The notes: generated by a model from the letters alone, not told the origin. A stretch of DNA of 64,000 nt from Pseudomonas fluorescens (GCF_003732425.1 NZ_MOBX01000014.1:300816-364815), one strand, 5' to 3'. Counted from the first letter of the stretch, positions 7,814 to 17,045 are shown. Numbers and translations: made by a program.

Positions 7814-9180
7814 GTGGGTTTTTCCTCAAGGGGTGACGGGCTCAGCAGGGCGAGCACCGTTGTCGAATCGAAACGCAGCACGCTGACCATCGGCAACAGC
7901 GTGAGCAGCGCGGCAGCGGTAAAACAGGCTTGGAAACCGACATCGCCCAAGGCGTCTAGCAGTGAACCGAGCAGCGCCGCCGCGAGGCAGAAGCCGAGTT
8001 GGCGATTGATGTTCCACAGGGCACTGGAGTGGCCCATTTTTTCTGGCGCAATGCCAACGAAGGCCAAGGTCTGCGCGGTGACGCTGCACAGGCTGCCGCC
8101 CAAACCCATCAGGGCATAGGCGATGATCAGCGGCGTGTTGGCGGGTTGTTCGATGCGCATCAGCAAAACGATGCCCAGGCATTGCAGGAGCATGCCGGCG
8201 CTGAGCAATGGCTTGGGGCCGATGCGGTTGAAGCTGCGCTTGCCAAGCATGATCGCCACCCCCGAGCCGACGGCCCACGGCAGCATCAGCGCGCCGGTTT
8301 GTGCCGCACCGACGCCGAGGTTGTGCAGGTACAACACGGCAATCATTTGGGTGCCGGTGAACACCCCCGGCACGCACAGGTAGATCAACATCGCCAGACG
8401 CAGCGACGGGTTCTTGATCAGTTGCAGGTCGAGGATCGCGCCGGGTTTGCGCCAGCCATCGCGCAGGTAAATGCACAGGGTCAGAAGGCTCAACAACAGG
8501 GCAAAGATGCCGAGGGTTCGGGTGTCGGCGTCGCTCAACAGACTGATGGCAATCAACAATAAACTGAGCGCCGAGGCTGCCAGCAGCAGGCCGCGCGCGT
8601 CGAGTGCCGGGCGTTCAGTCAACGGTTGATCGGCTTTCAGCCAGAGCAGGCCAAGCCCAAGTGCGAGCAGCGTTAGCGGCAGATTCAGGTAGAAAATCCA
8701 GCGCCACGACAGCGCCTGAACAATCAACCCACCGGCCGCCGGCGACAGTGCCGGCACCAGCAGCGCCACCAGCAACACCACCCCGGTGAAGTGCGCACGT
8801 TGCGTCGCCGGGAACTGTCGATACGCCAGGGCCTGGCCCACCGGAAGCAGCAGTCCGCCACCGAGGCCTTGCAGCAGTCGCCAGGCAATCAGGCTTTCAA
8901 TCGATCCCGCCTGCGCCACCAGTGCCGAGCCCACACCGAACAGCAGCAGCGAGGCGAGGATCAAGCGCCGCTCGCCGATCCGGGTCGCCAGCCACACGCT
9001 CAGTGGAATGATCAGCGTGAGTCCGAGCATGTAGGCGTTGCTGATCCACGCCAGTTGCGTGACCGAGGCGTGCAATTGTTGCGCGATGTCGGGGTAGGCA
9101 ATGCTGGCGACGAACATGTTCAGCAGGTCGAGCGCAAAGCCCAACAAATACACCAGCGCGACTTTCGAGCGATAAGCCAT
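7810..9180 (-). CDS. MFS drug/solute exporter (DHA2-like)
   Basis: This 456-aa polytopic inner-membrane protein has at least 12 hydrophobic segments and the MFS loop-2/3 motif around GERRLILASLLLFGVGSAL. An R-rich LLQGLGGGLLLPVGQALAYRQ follows in the helix-4/5 region, as in EmrB/QacA-type drug:H+ antiporters. I start it at ATG 9180 (MAYRSKVAL), which has an AGGGAAG-type ribosome-binding site; the longer frame from 9228 would run into the regulatory palindrome region. It is divergent from a LysR gene and followed by a 4-bp-overlapping DUF4440-like gene. The substrate is unknown. Confidence 0.85.
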   Translation of the reverse strand: MAYRSKVALVYLLGFALDLLNMFVASIAYPDIAQQLHASVTQLAWISNAYMLGLTLIIPLSVWLATRIGERRLILASLLLFGVGSALVAQAGSIESLIAWRLLQGLGGGLLLPVGQALAYRQFPATQRAHFTGVVLLVALLVPALSPAAGGLIVQALSWRWIFYLNLPLTLLALGLGLLWLKADQPLTERPALDARGLLLAASALSLLLIAISLLSDADTRTLGIFALLLSLLTLCIYLRDGWRKPGAILDLQLIKNPSLRLAMLIYLCVPGVFTGTQMIAVLYLHNLGVGAAQTGALMLPWAVGSGVAIMLGKRSFNRIGPKPLLSAGMLLQCLGIVLLMRIEQPANTPLIIAYALMGLGGSLCSVTAQTLAFVGIAPEKMGHSSALWNINRQLGFCLAAALLGSLLDALGDVGFQACFTAAALLTLLPMVSVLRFDSTTVLALLSPSPLEEKPT

Positions 9181-9254
9181 GGCAGCTTCCCTGTAATGAG
9201 ACGTGCAGGGTAGGGCGCTTTTGGTCATAGGAAAACGCTGGTTTGCCTGCTAGT

Positions 9255-9275
9255 TTGTCAAAATTATTTTGACAA
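9255..9275. promoter_or_regulatory. Perfect 21-bp palindrome in the LysR/MFS divergent region
   Basis: TTGTCAAAAT and ATTTTGACAA are perfect inverted 10-bp arms around a single T. The palindrome lies 75 bp upstream of the MFS gene start and 14 bp upstream of the LysR ATG. It fits a symmetric operator for the adjacent LysR-type regulator, placed to repress its own gene while controlling the divergent transporter. The binding protein is inferred. Confidence 0.6.
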
Positions 9276-9289
9276 GTGGTGCCGTGGAT

Positions 9290-10171
9290 ATGGTCAGTCT
9301 GGATCGGTTTGACACCTTCAAAGCCGTGGTCGAGGCGGGATCACTCACGGCTGCTGCCGACACATTGGGGCAAACCCGCGCCGTGGTCAGTTTCAACCTC
9401 AAGCGCCTGGAGGAAGAGCTGGGCGTGACCTTGCTCACGCGCAACACCCGGCAACTGGCGCTGACCGATGCCGGTGAGCGCTTTTATCGCCGCTGTTTGC
9501 GTACGCTGGATGAGGCGCGGCTGGCGATCGAAGAGGCGCGCTCGGAGCACGCACAGCTCAAGGGCACATTGCGCATCACCACGACTGTCGAGTTCGCCCT
9601 GGCCCAAGTGGTGCCGGCGCTGGAAGTGTTTCGTCAGCAGCAACCGCAACTGAATATTCATTTGTCCACATCATCGACCCATGCCGATCTGATTTCCGAA
9701 CGGTTTGACCTGGCGATTCGTCTGGGGCGCATGCACGACTCCAATCTGCGTGCGGTGCAGTTATCGACGTTCGAGGTGTTTGCGGTGGCGGCGCCGGGGT
9801 TGGTCGAGCGCTTTGCGCCGGTGGCCACGCTGGCAACGCTGGAGTCGATGCCGACGTTAGGGCATGGGCGAGTGCCGGAAATGACCGTGAGCGATCCGGC
9901 CGGTGTGGAGCATTTCTATCAGCCTAAACCGGGGAACACCGCGATTGTTGCGGATAACTCGGCGACGCTCAGGGCCTTTGCATTGACCGGGCAAGGTGTG
10001 GCGATACTGCCGCAATGGTTGATTCAGGACGATCTCGATGCCGGGCGGTTGCAGCGTTTGCTGGTGGATTACCGGTTTGCGCAGCAGGGGGTGTATGCGC
10101 TGTACCCGGACACCCGGCATTTGCCGCTGAAAGTGCGGGCGTTCATTGATTTCATGAAAGGCTGGGGATGA
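9290..10171 (+). CDS. LysR-family transcriptional regulator
   Basis: This 293-aa LysR protein has an N-terminal helix-turn-helix in residues about 1-60 (FKAVVEAGSLTAAADTLGQT, then LLTRNTRQLALTDAG) and a substrate-binding domain of ordinary length (about residues 88-290). A GTG at 9284 and a TTG at 9269 are alternative starts; I prefer the ATG because the TTG lies inside the operator-like palindrome. The gene is divergent from the MFS/DUF4440 pair, which it most likely controls. It is more distant from the first LysR gene than two copies of one gene would be. Confidence 0.85.
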   Translation: MVSLDRFDTFKAVVEAGSLTAAADTLGQTRAVVSFNLKRLEEELGVTLLTRNTRQLALTDAGERFYRRCLRTLDEARLAIEEARSEHAQLKGTLRITTTVEFALAQVVPALEVFRQQQPQLNIHLSTSSTHADLISERFDLAIRLGRMHDSNLRAVQLSTFEVFAVAAPGLVERFAPVATLATLESMPTLGHGRVPEMTVSDPAGVEHFYQPKPGNTAIVADNSATLRAFALTGQGVAILPQWLIQDDLDAGRLQRLLVDYRFAQQGVYALYPDTRHLPLKVRAFIDFMKGWG

Positions 10172-10191
10172 GTGTTGGCTGATCTGGCCTC

Positions 10192-10270
10192 TTCGCGAGC
10201 AGGCTCGCTCCCAAAGGGGACCTTCGGCATGACAGATATCCAATGTGGGAGCGAGCCTGCTCGCGAAAGC
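10192..10270. repeat. REP pair, GAGCCTGCTCGCGA family (outward order)
   Basis: TTCGCGAGCAGGCTCGCTCCCA is followed by TGTGGGAGCGAGCCTGCTCGCGAA, separated by about 30 bp. The pair lies between the convergent LysR and SDR genes. Confidence 0.9.
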
Positions 10271-10282
10271 GTCAACCCGGTC

Positions 10283-11107
10283 TCAGAGCTTTGCGCGCAA
10301 GCCGAACCGCTTCATCAATGTCGACTCCAGCAACCCTTTAGGCAACAACGCCGCCAACAACGGCAACGCGCGGCTGCCATTACCAATGCGGATCAACCGT
10401 GGCGGTTTGCTCTGTTGCACAGCCTTCAACAGTTCAGCCGCAAACTCACTGGCCGGGGTCGGATTGTCCTGCGACGCCTTGGCCCGTGCGCGAATCCCCT
10501 CACGCAACGGAAACCACGGTGATTGCTCGTTGATCAACTGCTCGGCCTCATGCCCGGCGTTCTTGGCGAAACTCGACTGAATCGCCCCCGGTTGGACCTC
10601 CATGACGCGAATGCCGAACGGTGCCAGCTCCATGCGCAAGGCATCGCTCAACGCATGCACTGCCGCTTTCGAGGCGCAATACGCACCGGCAAACGGCGTG
10701 ACCAAAACACCGGACACGCTGCCGATATTCACCACCAGCCCCTTGGCCCGGCGCAGCACCGGGAACAGCGCGCGAGTGACGCCGACAATCGAAAACACGT
10801 TGGTCTCGAACTGCCGTTGCATGGCCGCCACTCCGCCGTCGAGCAGCGGTCCCATGGCGCCATACCCGGCGTTGTTGATCAGCACGTCGAGGCCGCCGTG
10901 TTGCTGGTTGATCCGCTCGCCGAGTTGTTCCAGCGCCGCGTTGTCATTGACGTCGAGTTGCACGGCGGTGAACCCGGCTGTCGCCAGCAATGCGACATCT
11001 TCAGCCTTGCGCGCACTGGCCCAGACTTCGTAACCGGCGGCTTTGAACGCATCGGCGAGGGCGCGGCCGATGCCGCTGGAACAACCGGTAATCAACGCAA
11101 CGGGCAT
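10283..11107 (-). CDS. Short-chain dehydrogenase/reductase (SDR)
   Basis: This 274-aa classical SDR has the cofactor motif TGCSSGIG (residues 7-14), NNAG near 78-81, a catalytic Ser in NIGSVSG (about 130-132) and the YCASK motif with Tyr143 and Lys147. The aspartate at the end of beta-3 (LDV) fits normal adenine-ring binding. It probably catalyses NAD(P)-dependent oxidation or reduction of a small hydroxy or keto compound in the cytoplasm; the substrate is unknown. It lies alone, 36 bp downstream of a small membrane-protein gene on the same strand. Confidence 0.87.
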   Translation of the reverse strand: MPVALITGCSSGIGRALADAFKAAGYEVWASARKAEDVALLATAGFTAVQLDVNDNAALEQLGERINQQHGGLDVLINNAGYGAMGPLLDGGVAAMQRQFETNVFSIVGVTRALFPVLRRAKGLVVNIGSVSGVLVTPFAGAYCASKAAVHALSDALRMELAPFGIRVMEVQPGAIQSSFAKNAGHEAEQLINEQSPWFPLREGIRARAKASQDNPTPASEFAAELLKAVQQSKPPRLIRIGNGSRALPLLAALLPKGLLESTLMKRFGLRAKL

Positions 11108-11143
11108 GGCGCATTCCTTGTGCAGAAAAGTTAAGAGAGGAGA

Positions 11144-11608
11144 TCAGTCGGAGAAACTGCCCTGCAAGCGCTCGGCGCGAAACTCCAGGGTTTGCGGGCG
11201 ATAACCGGGGCGTAGCGGCGGCATTGGCAGGCAGTCTTCCCAGTCGCCGCCGGCCTGCAGTTCACCCGGGCCGCGATAGCGTGGCGCGGTGTATTGGTTG
11301 TCGGCCAGATTGACCGTGTCGCCCGGCGCGTAGGCGGCGATGCGCCAGCGCAGTTCGGTCAGGGGCACGTCGTTGCCGTTTTTCATTTTCAGTTGCAGCG
11401 GACGATCCGCCGGGCATTGTTCGGGAGCGTAGGCGATACGCATCTCAAGACGCGCCAGTTGCTTGATCTCGCGGTTGTCCAGCCACACCACCCACATGGC
11501 CACGAAACCCAGGCCAATCGCCGCCGCCACCGAGACCGGCAGGGCTTTGGCCGGATAGCGCAGCAGGAGGATCAGCCAGGTGATGACCAGCAGAATGCCG
11601 ATGAACAT
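11144..11608 (-). CDS. Small membrane-anchored protein, unknown function
   Basis: This 154-aa protein has two N-terminal transmembrane helices (residues about 1-16 and 24-42) and a soluble C-terminal domain containing MRIAYAPEQCPADRPL and a WRIAAYAPGDT segment. The hydrophilic part looks like a beta-rich periplasmic domain. I start at 11608 (MFIGILLVI) because GGAG lies about 8 bp upstream; the longer frame from 11623 has no such site. Relatives in Pseudomonas are, as I recall, labelled multidrug transporter, but nothing in this short sequence supports transport. It may be cotranscribed with the SDR gene. Confidence 0.65.
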   Translation of the reverse strand: MFIGILLVITWLILLLRYPAKALPVSVAAAIGLGFVAMWVVWLDNREIKQLARLEMRIAYAPEQCPADRPLQLKMKNGNDVPLTELRWRIAAYAPGDTVNLADNQYTAPRYRGPGELQAGGDWEDCLPMPPLRPGYRPQTLEFRAERLQGSFSD

Positions 11609-11786
11609 GTTGGAACGCTCCAATAGGTCGTGAGCACCATCCTACCGAAGGCCCGCTGGAATGGACATTCACGCGTAATCTGAATGTACCGTTAGTCGGT
11701 ACTGTAATTTCTGACAGTTGAAAGTCGTAAGCCCGGATGCTTTGATGCCTTGGATCAAGGATGACGTTAGTGCCCGGAGCACGCTG

Positions 11787-14639
11787 ATGAATAGGTACGG
11801 CAGGACACCGACGCTTGCGGCAAGCGACCCGCGCGGATTGCGGGTTCGGACGGTGGGTTATTGGCGCGGCGACGACATTGGCCCCGCGCAAACCCGCATC
11901 GATCGCACTCTGCATGACGCTGCCGGAAGGGCGGTGGACCAGTGGGATCCGCGTTTGTGGGCACTGCAAACGACCGAGGCGCTGACGCCAGCCAACCTGA
12001 GCACCGTTTATTCGCTGGTCGGGCAAACGCTGCGCTCCGACAGTGTCGATGCCGGTACGCAGCTGGCATTGTACGGGCTCGGCGCGCAGAGGCTGTTCGA
12101 TTGGGACAATCGAGAAACCCGGCGCGAGGTGCAATACGATCCGCTGCTACGGCCGATTGCCGTATTCGAAGAAGGTGCATCCGAGCCGAGGCGGTGCGTC
12201 GAGCGCTTCACTTACGGCCAGTCCGGTGCGGGTGACCCATCGCGTAATCAGATGGGGCAGTTGATTCGGCACGATGATCCGGCGGGTAGTGTGTTGTCGC
12301 AAAGCTTCGCAATCAGCGGGCAATGCATCGAAAACACCCGGCACTTTACCCCCGAACCCAACGTCGCCGATTGGCCGCCAAACGTTGATGAGCGCCAGCG
12401 CTTGCTGGAGCCCGGTGAGGGGGCAACGACCCGTTGGCGCTTCGGGCCGCTAGGCCAGGTACTCGAACAGGTCGACGCACGTGATAATCGTCATGGCAGC
12501 GAGTTGACGCTGGACGGTCGGTTGCGCGCCAGCCATCTGCAACTGAAACACCAGAGCAAAACGCAAACGCTGGTGAGCGACATTCGTTACAACGCTGATG
12601 GGCAAGTCACTCAGGAACTGGCGGGCAATGCTGTGCTGACGACCCTGACCTACCAGCCCGAGGATGGTCGACTGCAAACCCGCCATGCGAGGAAAGCCGG
12701 GGGCGAGGTGTTGCAACATCTGATCTACGACTATGACCCGATAGGCAACTTGCTGGGCATCGAGGACAAGGCACTGCCGATCCGGTATTTCGCCAACCAG
12801 CGTATCGATCCGGTCAGTCGTTTCAGCTACGACAGCCTCTACCAGTTGTGTGTGGCGACCGGTTGGGAAGCGGGCGCTGCTGCTCAAGGTCCGGCGTCCA
12901 TCGGCCGTGACGATCCGGCGGCAGTGAGCAATTATCGGCAGACGTTTCACTACGATGAATCCGGCAATCTGCTGGTGCTGACGCATGTTGGCGCGCGCAA
13001 TGGCCGCCAGCTCAAAGCTGCCCGATCAAGCAATCGCTGTTTGCCTTATCGTGATGGCGTTCCACCGACTGAAGAGGAGATTGCCGCCGCGTTCGATCCC
13101 CGTGGCAATTTGCGAGCGCTGGCGGCGGGGGGCTCATTGACGTGGAACCTGCGCAACCAGTTGCAATCGGTCACGCCGGTCGAACGTGCCAGCGGACACG
13201 ATGACCTTGAACATTATGACTACGACGGTGCCGGTCAACGTGTGCGCAAGATGCGCTCGTTACAGACAAATGCGCGTGGTGTCGTTGCCCAGGTGCGTTA
13301 TTTGCCCGGGCTGGAGCTACGCACCGATACGGCCACCGGTGAGCAACTGCAAGTGATCTCCGTCGAGGGCGTCATCAACCGTGTACGCGTGCTGCACTGG
13401 GAAAGTGCTCCGCCCACCGGTTCCAATGACCATTATCGCTACACGCTGACGGATCATTTGGGGTCGAGCTGTCTGGAGTTGGGCGAGGATGCTCGCCTCA
13501 TCAGTCAAGAAACGTTTTTCCCCTTCGGTGAGACGGCGTGGAGCAAGGACACCGAGGCCAGTTACAAAACCCTGCGTTATTCGGGCAAGGAGCGCGATAC
13601 CACAGGGCTCTATTATTATGGCTATCGCTATTACATGCCGTGGTTGCAGCGCTGGTTAAATCCTGACCCGAAAGGCTTTATCGACGGGCCAAACCTTTAC
13701 CAGATGGTGGGTAACTCGCCCATGGGCCATGTCGACAGTGATGGTGGCGGGAGGACTGCCACCTCAGACTTGGCTGACAGTGTGCAAAAGCAGGAGTCAT
13801 TGATGAAAACGATGACCTCGGCGGCGGGGGACGTCAGAAACTCACTGCTCAACCACACTCAGGCGCGAAACCGGCTTCAGGCCCTGGCCCGGCGAGTCGG
13901 GACGCAACTGGCCAGCAGCGCGTTCAGCGCAGGCGCTCAAGCCGTAGGTGGCACGATCGGCACTGCCGTGGGCGCCGCACTCGGACCGGCAGCAGGTTCA
14001 GTTGGCGGCATAGTTGGCACGAAGGCCGGCGCCAAGTTGGCGGATGCAGCCATCAACAAGGTGGTCGACATCTATCAGTTGAACCGACCTGTTGACTTCA
14101 AGGGCAGCGAATTGAATCCCAAGGCTTTGGTTGAAAGCGTTGAGCCGAAAAAGACGCTGAGTCTTGCCACAGTGAAACTGGAATTGGCAGCGCATGATCC
14201 GCGCACGGCCGACGGTCGATCACGACTGATTAAGATGGCGCGCGCCAAGGTCGAGGACAAAACGATTGAGGCTGTCTCCAAAAAACTGGGATCGGAAACT
14301 CGGGGACTGATCCAGACGGGACGGGAATTCGTCCATGCAGCCCAAGGCTTGAATGCTGAGGCGTTAAGCAACACGTACGAGCATCTTTCGGCTGGCATCG
14401 ACATGGTCGAGTTCAGGACGCAGGCCATCGTTATCGAGCTGGCAACCGCCGGCAGCGCAGCCCCGGGACTTTTCGAAGCGGTCTCCAATTTGTCGATGCA
14501 AACGTCCAGTACGGTCCGGACGCTGGAGCGAACCCAGGACTTTATCGGACTTGTCGCACCTGCTCCCTACGCAGGAAGACACCAATCGTTGGGGGGGCAC
14601 TCCCGGCCAACACTGACTCGGCAACATTCTTTCAGTTGA
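11787..14639 (+). CDS. RHS-repeat protein with a variable C-terminal domain (candidate polymorphic toxin)
   Basis: This 950-aa RHS/YD-repeat protein resembles the insecticidal-toxin TccC class. The shell carries YD-type repeats (YDYDPIGNLLGIED, YDESGNLLVL, YDYDGAGQRVRKM) and an RHS core ending with RYSGKERDTTGLYYYGYRYY and DPKGFIDGPNLYQMVGNSP up to DSDG at residues 650-653. The remaining ~297 residues are unlike the shell. They include a Gly/Ala-rich stretch (AVGGTIGTAVGAALGPAAG), then a charged helical part with KMARAKVEDKTIEAVSKK. RHS shells usually encapsulate and release such C-terminal toxins; here the activity is not recognisable. The ATG at 11787 has GGAG 8 bp upstream. No immunity gene follows: the next features are a terminator and the convergent algA. 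Confidence 0.82.
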   Translation: MNRYGRTPTLAASDPRGLRVRTVGYWRGDDIGPAQTRIDRTLHDAAGRAVDQWDPRLWALQTTEALTPANLSTVYSLVGQTLRSDSVDAGTQLALYGLGAQRLFDWDNRETRREVQYDPLLRPIAVFEEGASEPRRCVERFTYGQSGAGDPSRNQMGQLIRHDDPAGSVLSQSFAISGQCIENTRHFTPEPNVADWPPNVDERQRLLEPGEGATTRWRFGPLGQVLEQVDARDNRHGSELTLDGRLRASHLQLKHQSKTQTLVSDIRYNADGQVTQELAGNAVLTTLTYQPEDGRLQTRHARKAGGEVLQHLIYDYDPIGNLLGIEDKALPIRYFANQRIDPVSRFSYDSLYQLCVATGWEAGAAAQGPASIGRDDPAAVSNYRQTFHYDESGNLLVLTHVGARNGRQLKAARSSNRCLPYRDGVPPTEEEIAAAFDPRGNLRALAAGGSLTWNLRNQLQSVTPVERASGHDDLEHYDYDGAGQRVRKMRSLQTNARGVVAQVRYLPGLELRTDTATGEQLQVISVEGVINRVRVLHWESAPPTGSNDHYRYTLTDHLGSSCLELGEDARLISQETFFPFGETAWSKDTEASYKTLRYSGKERDTTGLYYYGYRYYMPWLQRWLNPDPKGFIDGPNLYQMVGNSPMGHVDSDGGGRTATSDLADSVQKQESLMKTMTSAAGDVRNSLLNHTQARNRLQALARRVGTQLASSAFSAGAQAVGGTIGTAVGAALGPAAGSVGGIVGTKAGAKLADAAINKVVDIYQLNRPVDFKGSELNPKALVESVEPKKTLSLATVKLELAAHDPRTADGRSRLIKMARAKVEDKTIEAVSKKLGSETRGLIQTGREFVHAAQGLNAEALSNTYEHLSAGIDMVEFRTQAIVIELATAGSAAPGLFEAVSNLSMQTSSTVRTLERTQDFIGLVAPAPYAGRHQSLGGHSRPTLTRQHSFS

Positions 14640-14704
14640 AAAAAAGCCCCCGCCCAACCCGCTGCGGATAGGGGACGCAGCGGGCTGGACGAGGGCTTCT
14701 TGTT
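14640..14704. terminator. Bidirectional terminator between rhs and algA
   Basis: AACCCGCTGCG and CGCAGCGGGCT form the central stem, extended outwards by AGCCCCCG and GAGGGCTT. On the minus strand the stem is followed by seven T residues, making it a strong end for the alginate operon. On the plus strand it is followed by TTCTTGTTTT, ending the RHS gene. Confidence 0.9.
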
Positions 14705-14715
14705 TTATCGATCAG

Positions 14716-16167
14716 TTATTGCGCGATGGTTTTCACCGACACGCCACGCTCGATCGGGGTGGAACGCCCGTAGATATCTTCGAAACGCTCGATATCGTCC
14801 TCACCCAAGTACGAACCCGATTGCACTTCGATGATTTCCAACGGGATCTTGCCCGGGTTGCGCAGGCGATGCACCGAGGCGATCGGGATGTAGGTGGACT
14901 GGTTCTCGCAGAGCAGGAACACGTTTTCATCGCAGGTCACTTCGGCGGTGCCGCTGACCACGATCCAGTGTTCGGCGCGGTGGTGGTGCATCTGCAGCGA
15001 CAGGCACGCACCCGGTTTCACCGAGATATGCTTGACCTGGAAGCGTCCGCCCATGTCCACCGAGTCGTAGGAACCCCACGGACGATAGACTTCGCAGTGG
15101 TTCTGGGTTTCGCTGCGGCCCTGCTCGTTGAGCGTGTTGACCATCTGCTTGACGCCCTGAACCTTGTCTTTGTGGGCGATCATCATGGCGTCTTTGGTTT
15201 CGACCACGACGATGTTTTCCAGGCCGATCACCGACACCAGTTTGCCGTTGCCGTGGATCATGCAGTTCTTGCTGTCCTGAATCACCACATCGCCCTTGGT
15301 GACGTTGCCGTTGGCGTCTTTCTCGTTGACTTCCCACAGCGACGACCAGCAACCGACGTCGCTCCAGCCAGCGGTCAGCGGCACGACGCAGGCACGCTGG
15401 GTTTTTTCCATGACGGAATAGTCGATGGAGTTGTCCGGGCAGCAGGCGAAGGTGGCTTCGTCGAAGGTAATGGTGTCGGCGTCCTGCTGGCTGCGCTCAA
15501 GGGTCAGCAGGCAGGTGTCGTAGATGTCCGGATCGTGCTTTTTCAGTTCTTCGAGGAAGCGGCTGGCGCGGAACAGGAACATGCCGCTGTTCCAGTAGTA
15601 ACCGCCGGACTCGACGTACTCGGTGGCACGTTTGACGTCAGGTTTTTCAACGAAGTGCGACACGCGGCTCACGCCTTCGGGCAGCAGCGAGTCGCCGGTG
15701 GATTTGATGTAGCCATAACCGGTTTCCGGTTTGGTCGCCGGCACGCCGAACAGCACCATTTCGCCGTTTTCGGCAGCAACGGTAGCCAGGGCCAGAGCGC
15801 GTTGCAGGGCTTTCTGGTCTTCCAGCACGTGGTCGGCCGGCAGCACCAGCATCAACTCGTCACGACCTTCATTGACCAGCATCATCGCGGTCAGCGCTAC
15901 GGCCGGGGCAGTGTTGCGTCCGAACGGTTCCATGAGGATGCGCTGGCATTCCAGCTTACGATTGGCCAACTGCTCGTTGACGATGAAGCGGTGATCCTTG
16001 TTGCAGACCACGATCGGGGTGTCCATGCCTTCGAACACCAGGCGCTCGAGGGTCTGCTGGAACAGGGTGTGTTCGCCGGTCAGGGCGAGGAACTGTTTAG
16101 GGAACTGCTTACGCGAAAGCGGCCAGAGACGCGAACCGCTACCACCTGACAAGATCACCGGAATCAT
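14716..16167 (-). CDS. algA: Mannose-1-phosphate guanylyltransferase / mannose-6-phosphate isomerase
   Basis: This 483-aa bifunctional enzyme converts fructose-6-P to mannose-6-P and mannose-1-P plus GTP to GDP-mannose, the first and third steps of alginate precursor synthesis (AlgC does the middle one elsewhere). The N-terminal nucleotidyltransferase has GGSGSRLWPLSR (residues 8-19). The C-terminal cupin isomerase contains the metal-binding QMHHHRAEHW. I start it at 16167 (MIPVILSGG), with a GGAG ribosome-binding site. It is the last gene of the operon, separated from algF by a REP element, and ends at a strong terminator. Confidence 0.95.
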   Translation of the reverse strand: MIPVILSGGSGSRLWPLSRKQFPKQFLALTGEHTLFQQTLERLVFEGMDTPIVVCNKDHRFIVNEQLANRKLECQRILMEPFGRNTAPAVALTAMMLVNEGRDELMLVLPADHVLEDQKALQRALALATVAAENGEMVLFGVPATKPETGYGYIKSTGDSLLPEGVSRVSHFVEKPDVKRATEYVESGGYYWNSGMFLFRASRFLEELKKHDPDIYDTCLLTLERSQQDADTITFDEATFACCPDNSIDYSVMEKTQRACVVPLTAGWSDVGCWSSLWEVNEKDANGNVTKGDVVIQDSKNCMIHGNGKLVSVIGLENIVVVETKDAMMIAHKDKVQGVKQMVNTLNEQGRSETQNHCEVYRPWGSYDSVDMGGRFQVKHISVKPGACLSLQMHHHRAEHWIVVSGTAEVTCDENVFLLCENQSTYIPIASVHRLRNPGKIPLEIIEVQSGSYLGEDDIERFEDIYGRSTPIERGVSVKTIAQ

Positions 16168-16263
16168 ATTGTTTACTCCATAAAATCGATTGGTTAGAGG
16201 CACGAACGCTGTGTCGTTTCACTCTTGTTTTTGTCTCGTACCGAGAGGCTGCCGCATTCCCGC

Positions 16264-16346
16264 GTAGGAGCTGCCGAAGGCTGCGATCTGTTGATCTTGA
16301 TCTTTGAAAACAAAGTCAAAAGATCGCAGCGTGCCGCAGCTCCTAC
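16264..16346. repeat. REP inverted pair inside the alginate operon (algF-algA)
   Basis: GTAGGAGCTGCCGAAGGCTGCGATC and an imperfect inverted partner CGATCGTGCCGCAGCTCCTAC-like arm lie in the algF-algA gap. In RNA the hairpin could protect the upstream part of the message or reduce read-through to algA. Confidence 0.88.
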
Positions 16347-16374
16347 AGGGATCAGCGTCTCATCGGGATATGTG

Positions 16375-17031
16375 TTAGCGCGTCGAAACCGGGCGTTTCA
16401 CCCAGACTGGCGACAGGCTGCTGCCGCTGCCGGTGACGTACAGCACCGCTGCTTCACCGCGCTCCAGGGCGACCGGCTTGACGTCGCCGACTTTCTTGTC
16501 GCCTTCGTACAGCGCCAGGCTGACTTTCACCGGGTTGATTTCACGTTCGCCACGGCCCTTGGCGGCCACGTTTGGCACCACGTCGGTCTTGCCGTCAGCA
16601 GTCTTCAGGGTCAGCGGTTTGTCGCTGAGGTTCTGCACGCGTACCAGGGATTTCTGCTTGTTCTTGAACGGCGGCTCTTCGATCAGTTGCGGCGCGCCGG
16701 AAGCGTTGTTGACCAGGGTGTAGTAGTGGTCGCCGGCCAGTTTCACCGGCAGGGTCTGGCTGCCGACCTTGGCGCTGTAATCGCCACCCGGCATGAAGCT
16801 GAAGTCGCTGCTGGCCAGTGGCGCAACGTCGCTCAGGTTGGTGCTGCCGACAGTCGCGCTGACTTCAGCGTTGCTGGCGTTGTAGACCCGCACAAAGCTC
16901 GAGCCTTTCGGTGCGGTCGGGCCGTACAGGGCGGCGTCGCCACCGGCAAAGGCAGGGACGGAAAGCACGCTGAGGCCAGCAACCAGTGCGAAGCTTTTAG
17001 CGAGACGACGAGGAGTAGTAGTGAAAGTCAT
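16375..17031 (-). CDS. algF: Alginate O-acetylation periplasmic protein AlgF
   Basis: This 218-aa exported protein has a Sec signal peptide (residues 1-29, ending SVPAFA) and a two-domain beta-rich body starting GGDAALYGPTAPKGSSFVRVYN, as in AlgF. AlgF works with AlgI and AlgJ to acetylate mannuronate residues in the periplasm; it has no catalytic triad and is thought to relay acetyl groups or act as scaffold. It lies 14 bp after algJ. The product length is as expected for the family. Confidence 0.93.
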   Translation of the reverse strand: MTFTTTPRRLAKSFALVAGLSVLSVPAFAGGDAALYGPTAPKGSSFVRVYNASNAEVSATVGSTNLSDVAPLASSDFSFMPGGDYSAKVGSQTLPVKLAGDHYYTLVNNASGAPQLIEEPPFKNKQKSLVRVQNLSDKPLTLKTADGKTDVVPNVAAKGRGEREINPVKVSLALYEGDKKVGDVKPVALERGEAAVLYVTGSGSSLSPVWVKRPVSTR

Positions 17032-17045
17032 GGTGTACCTCTCTT

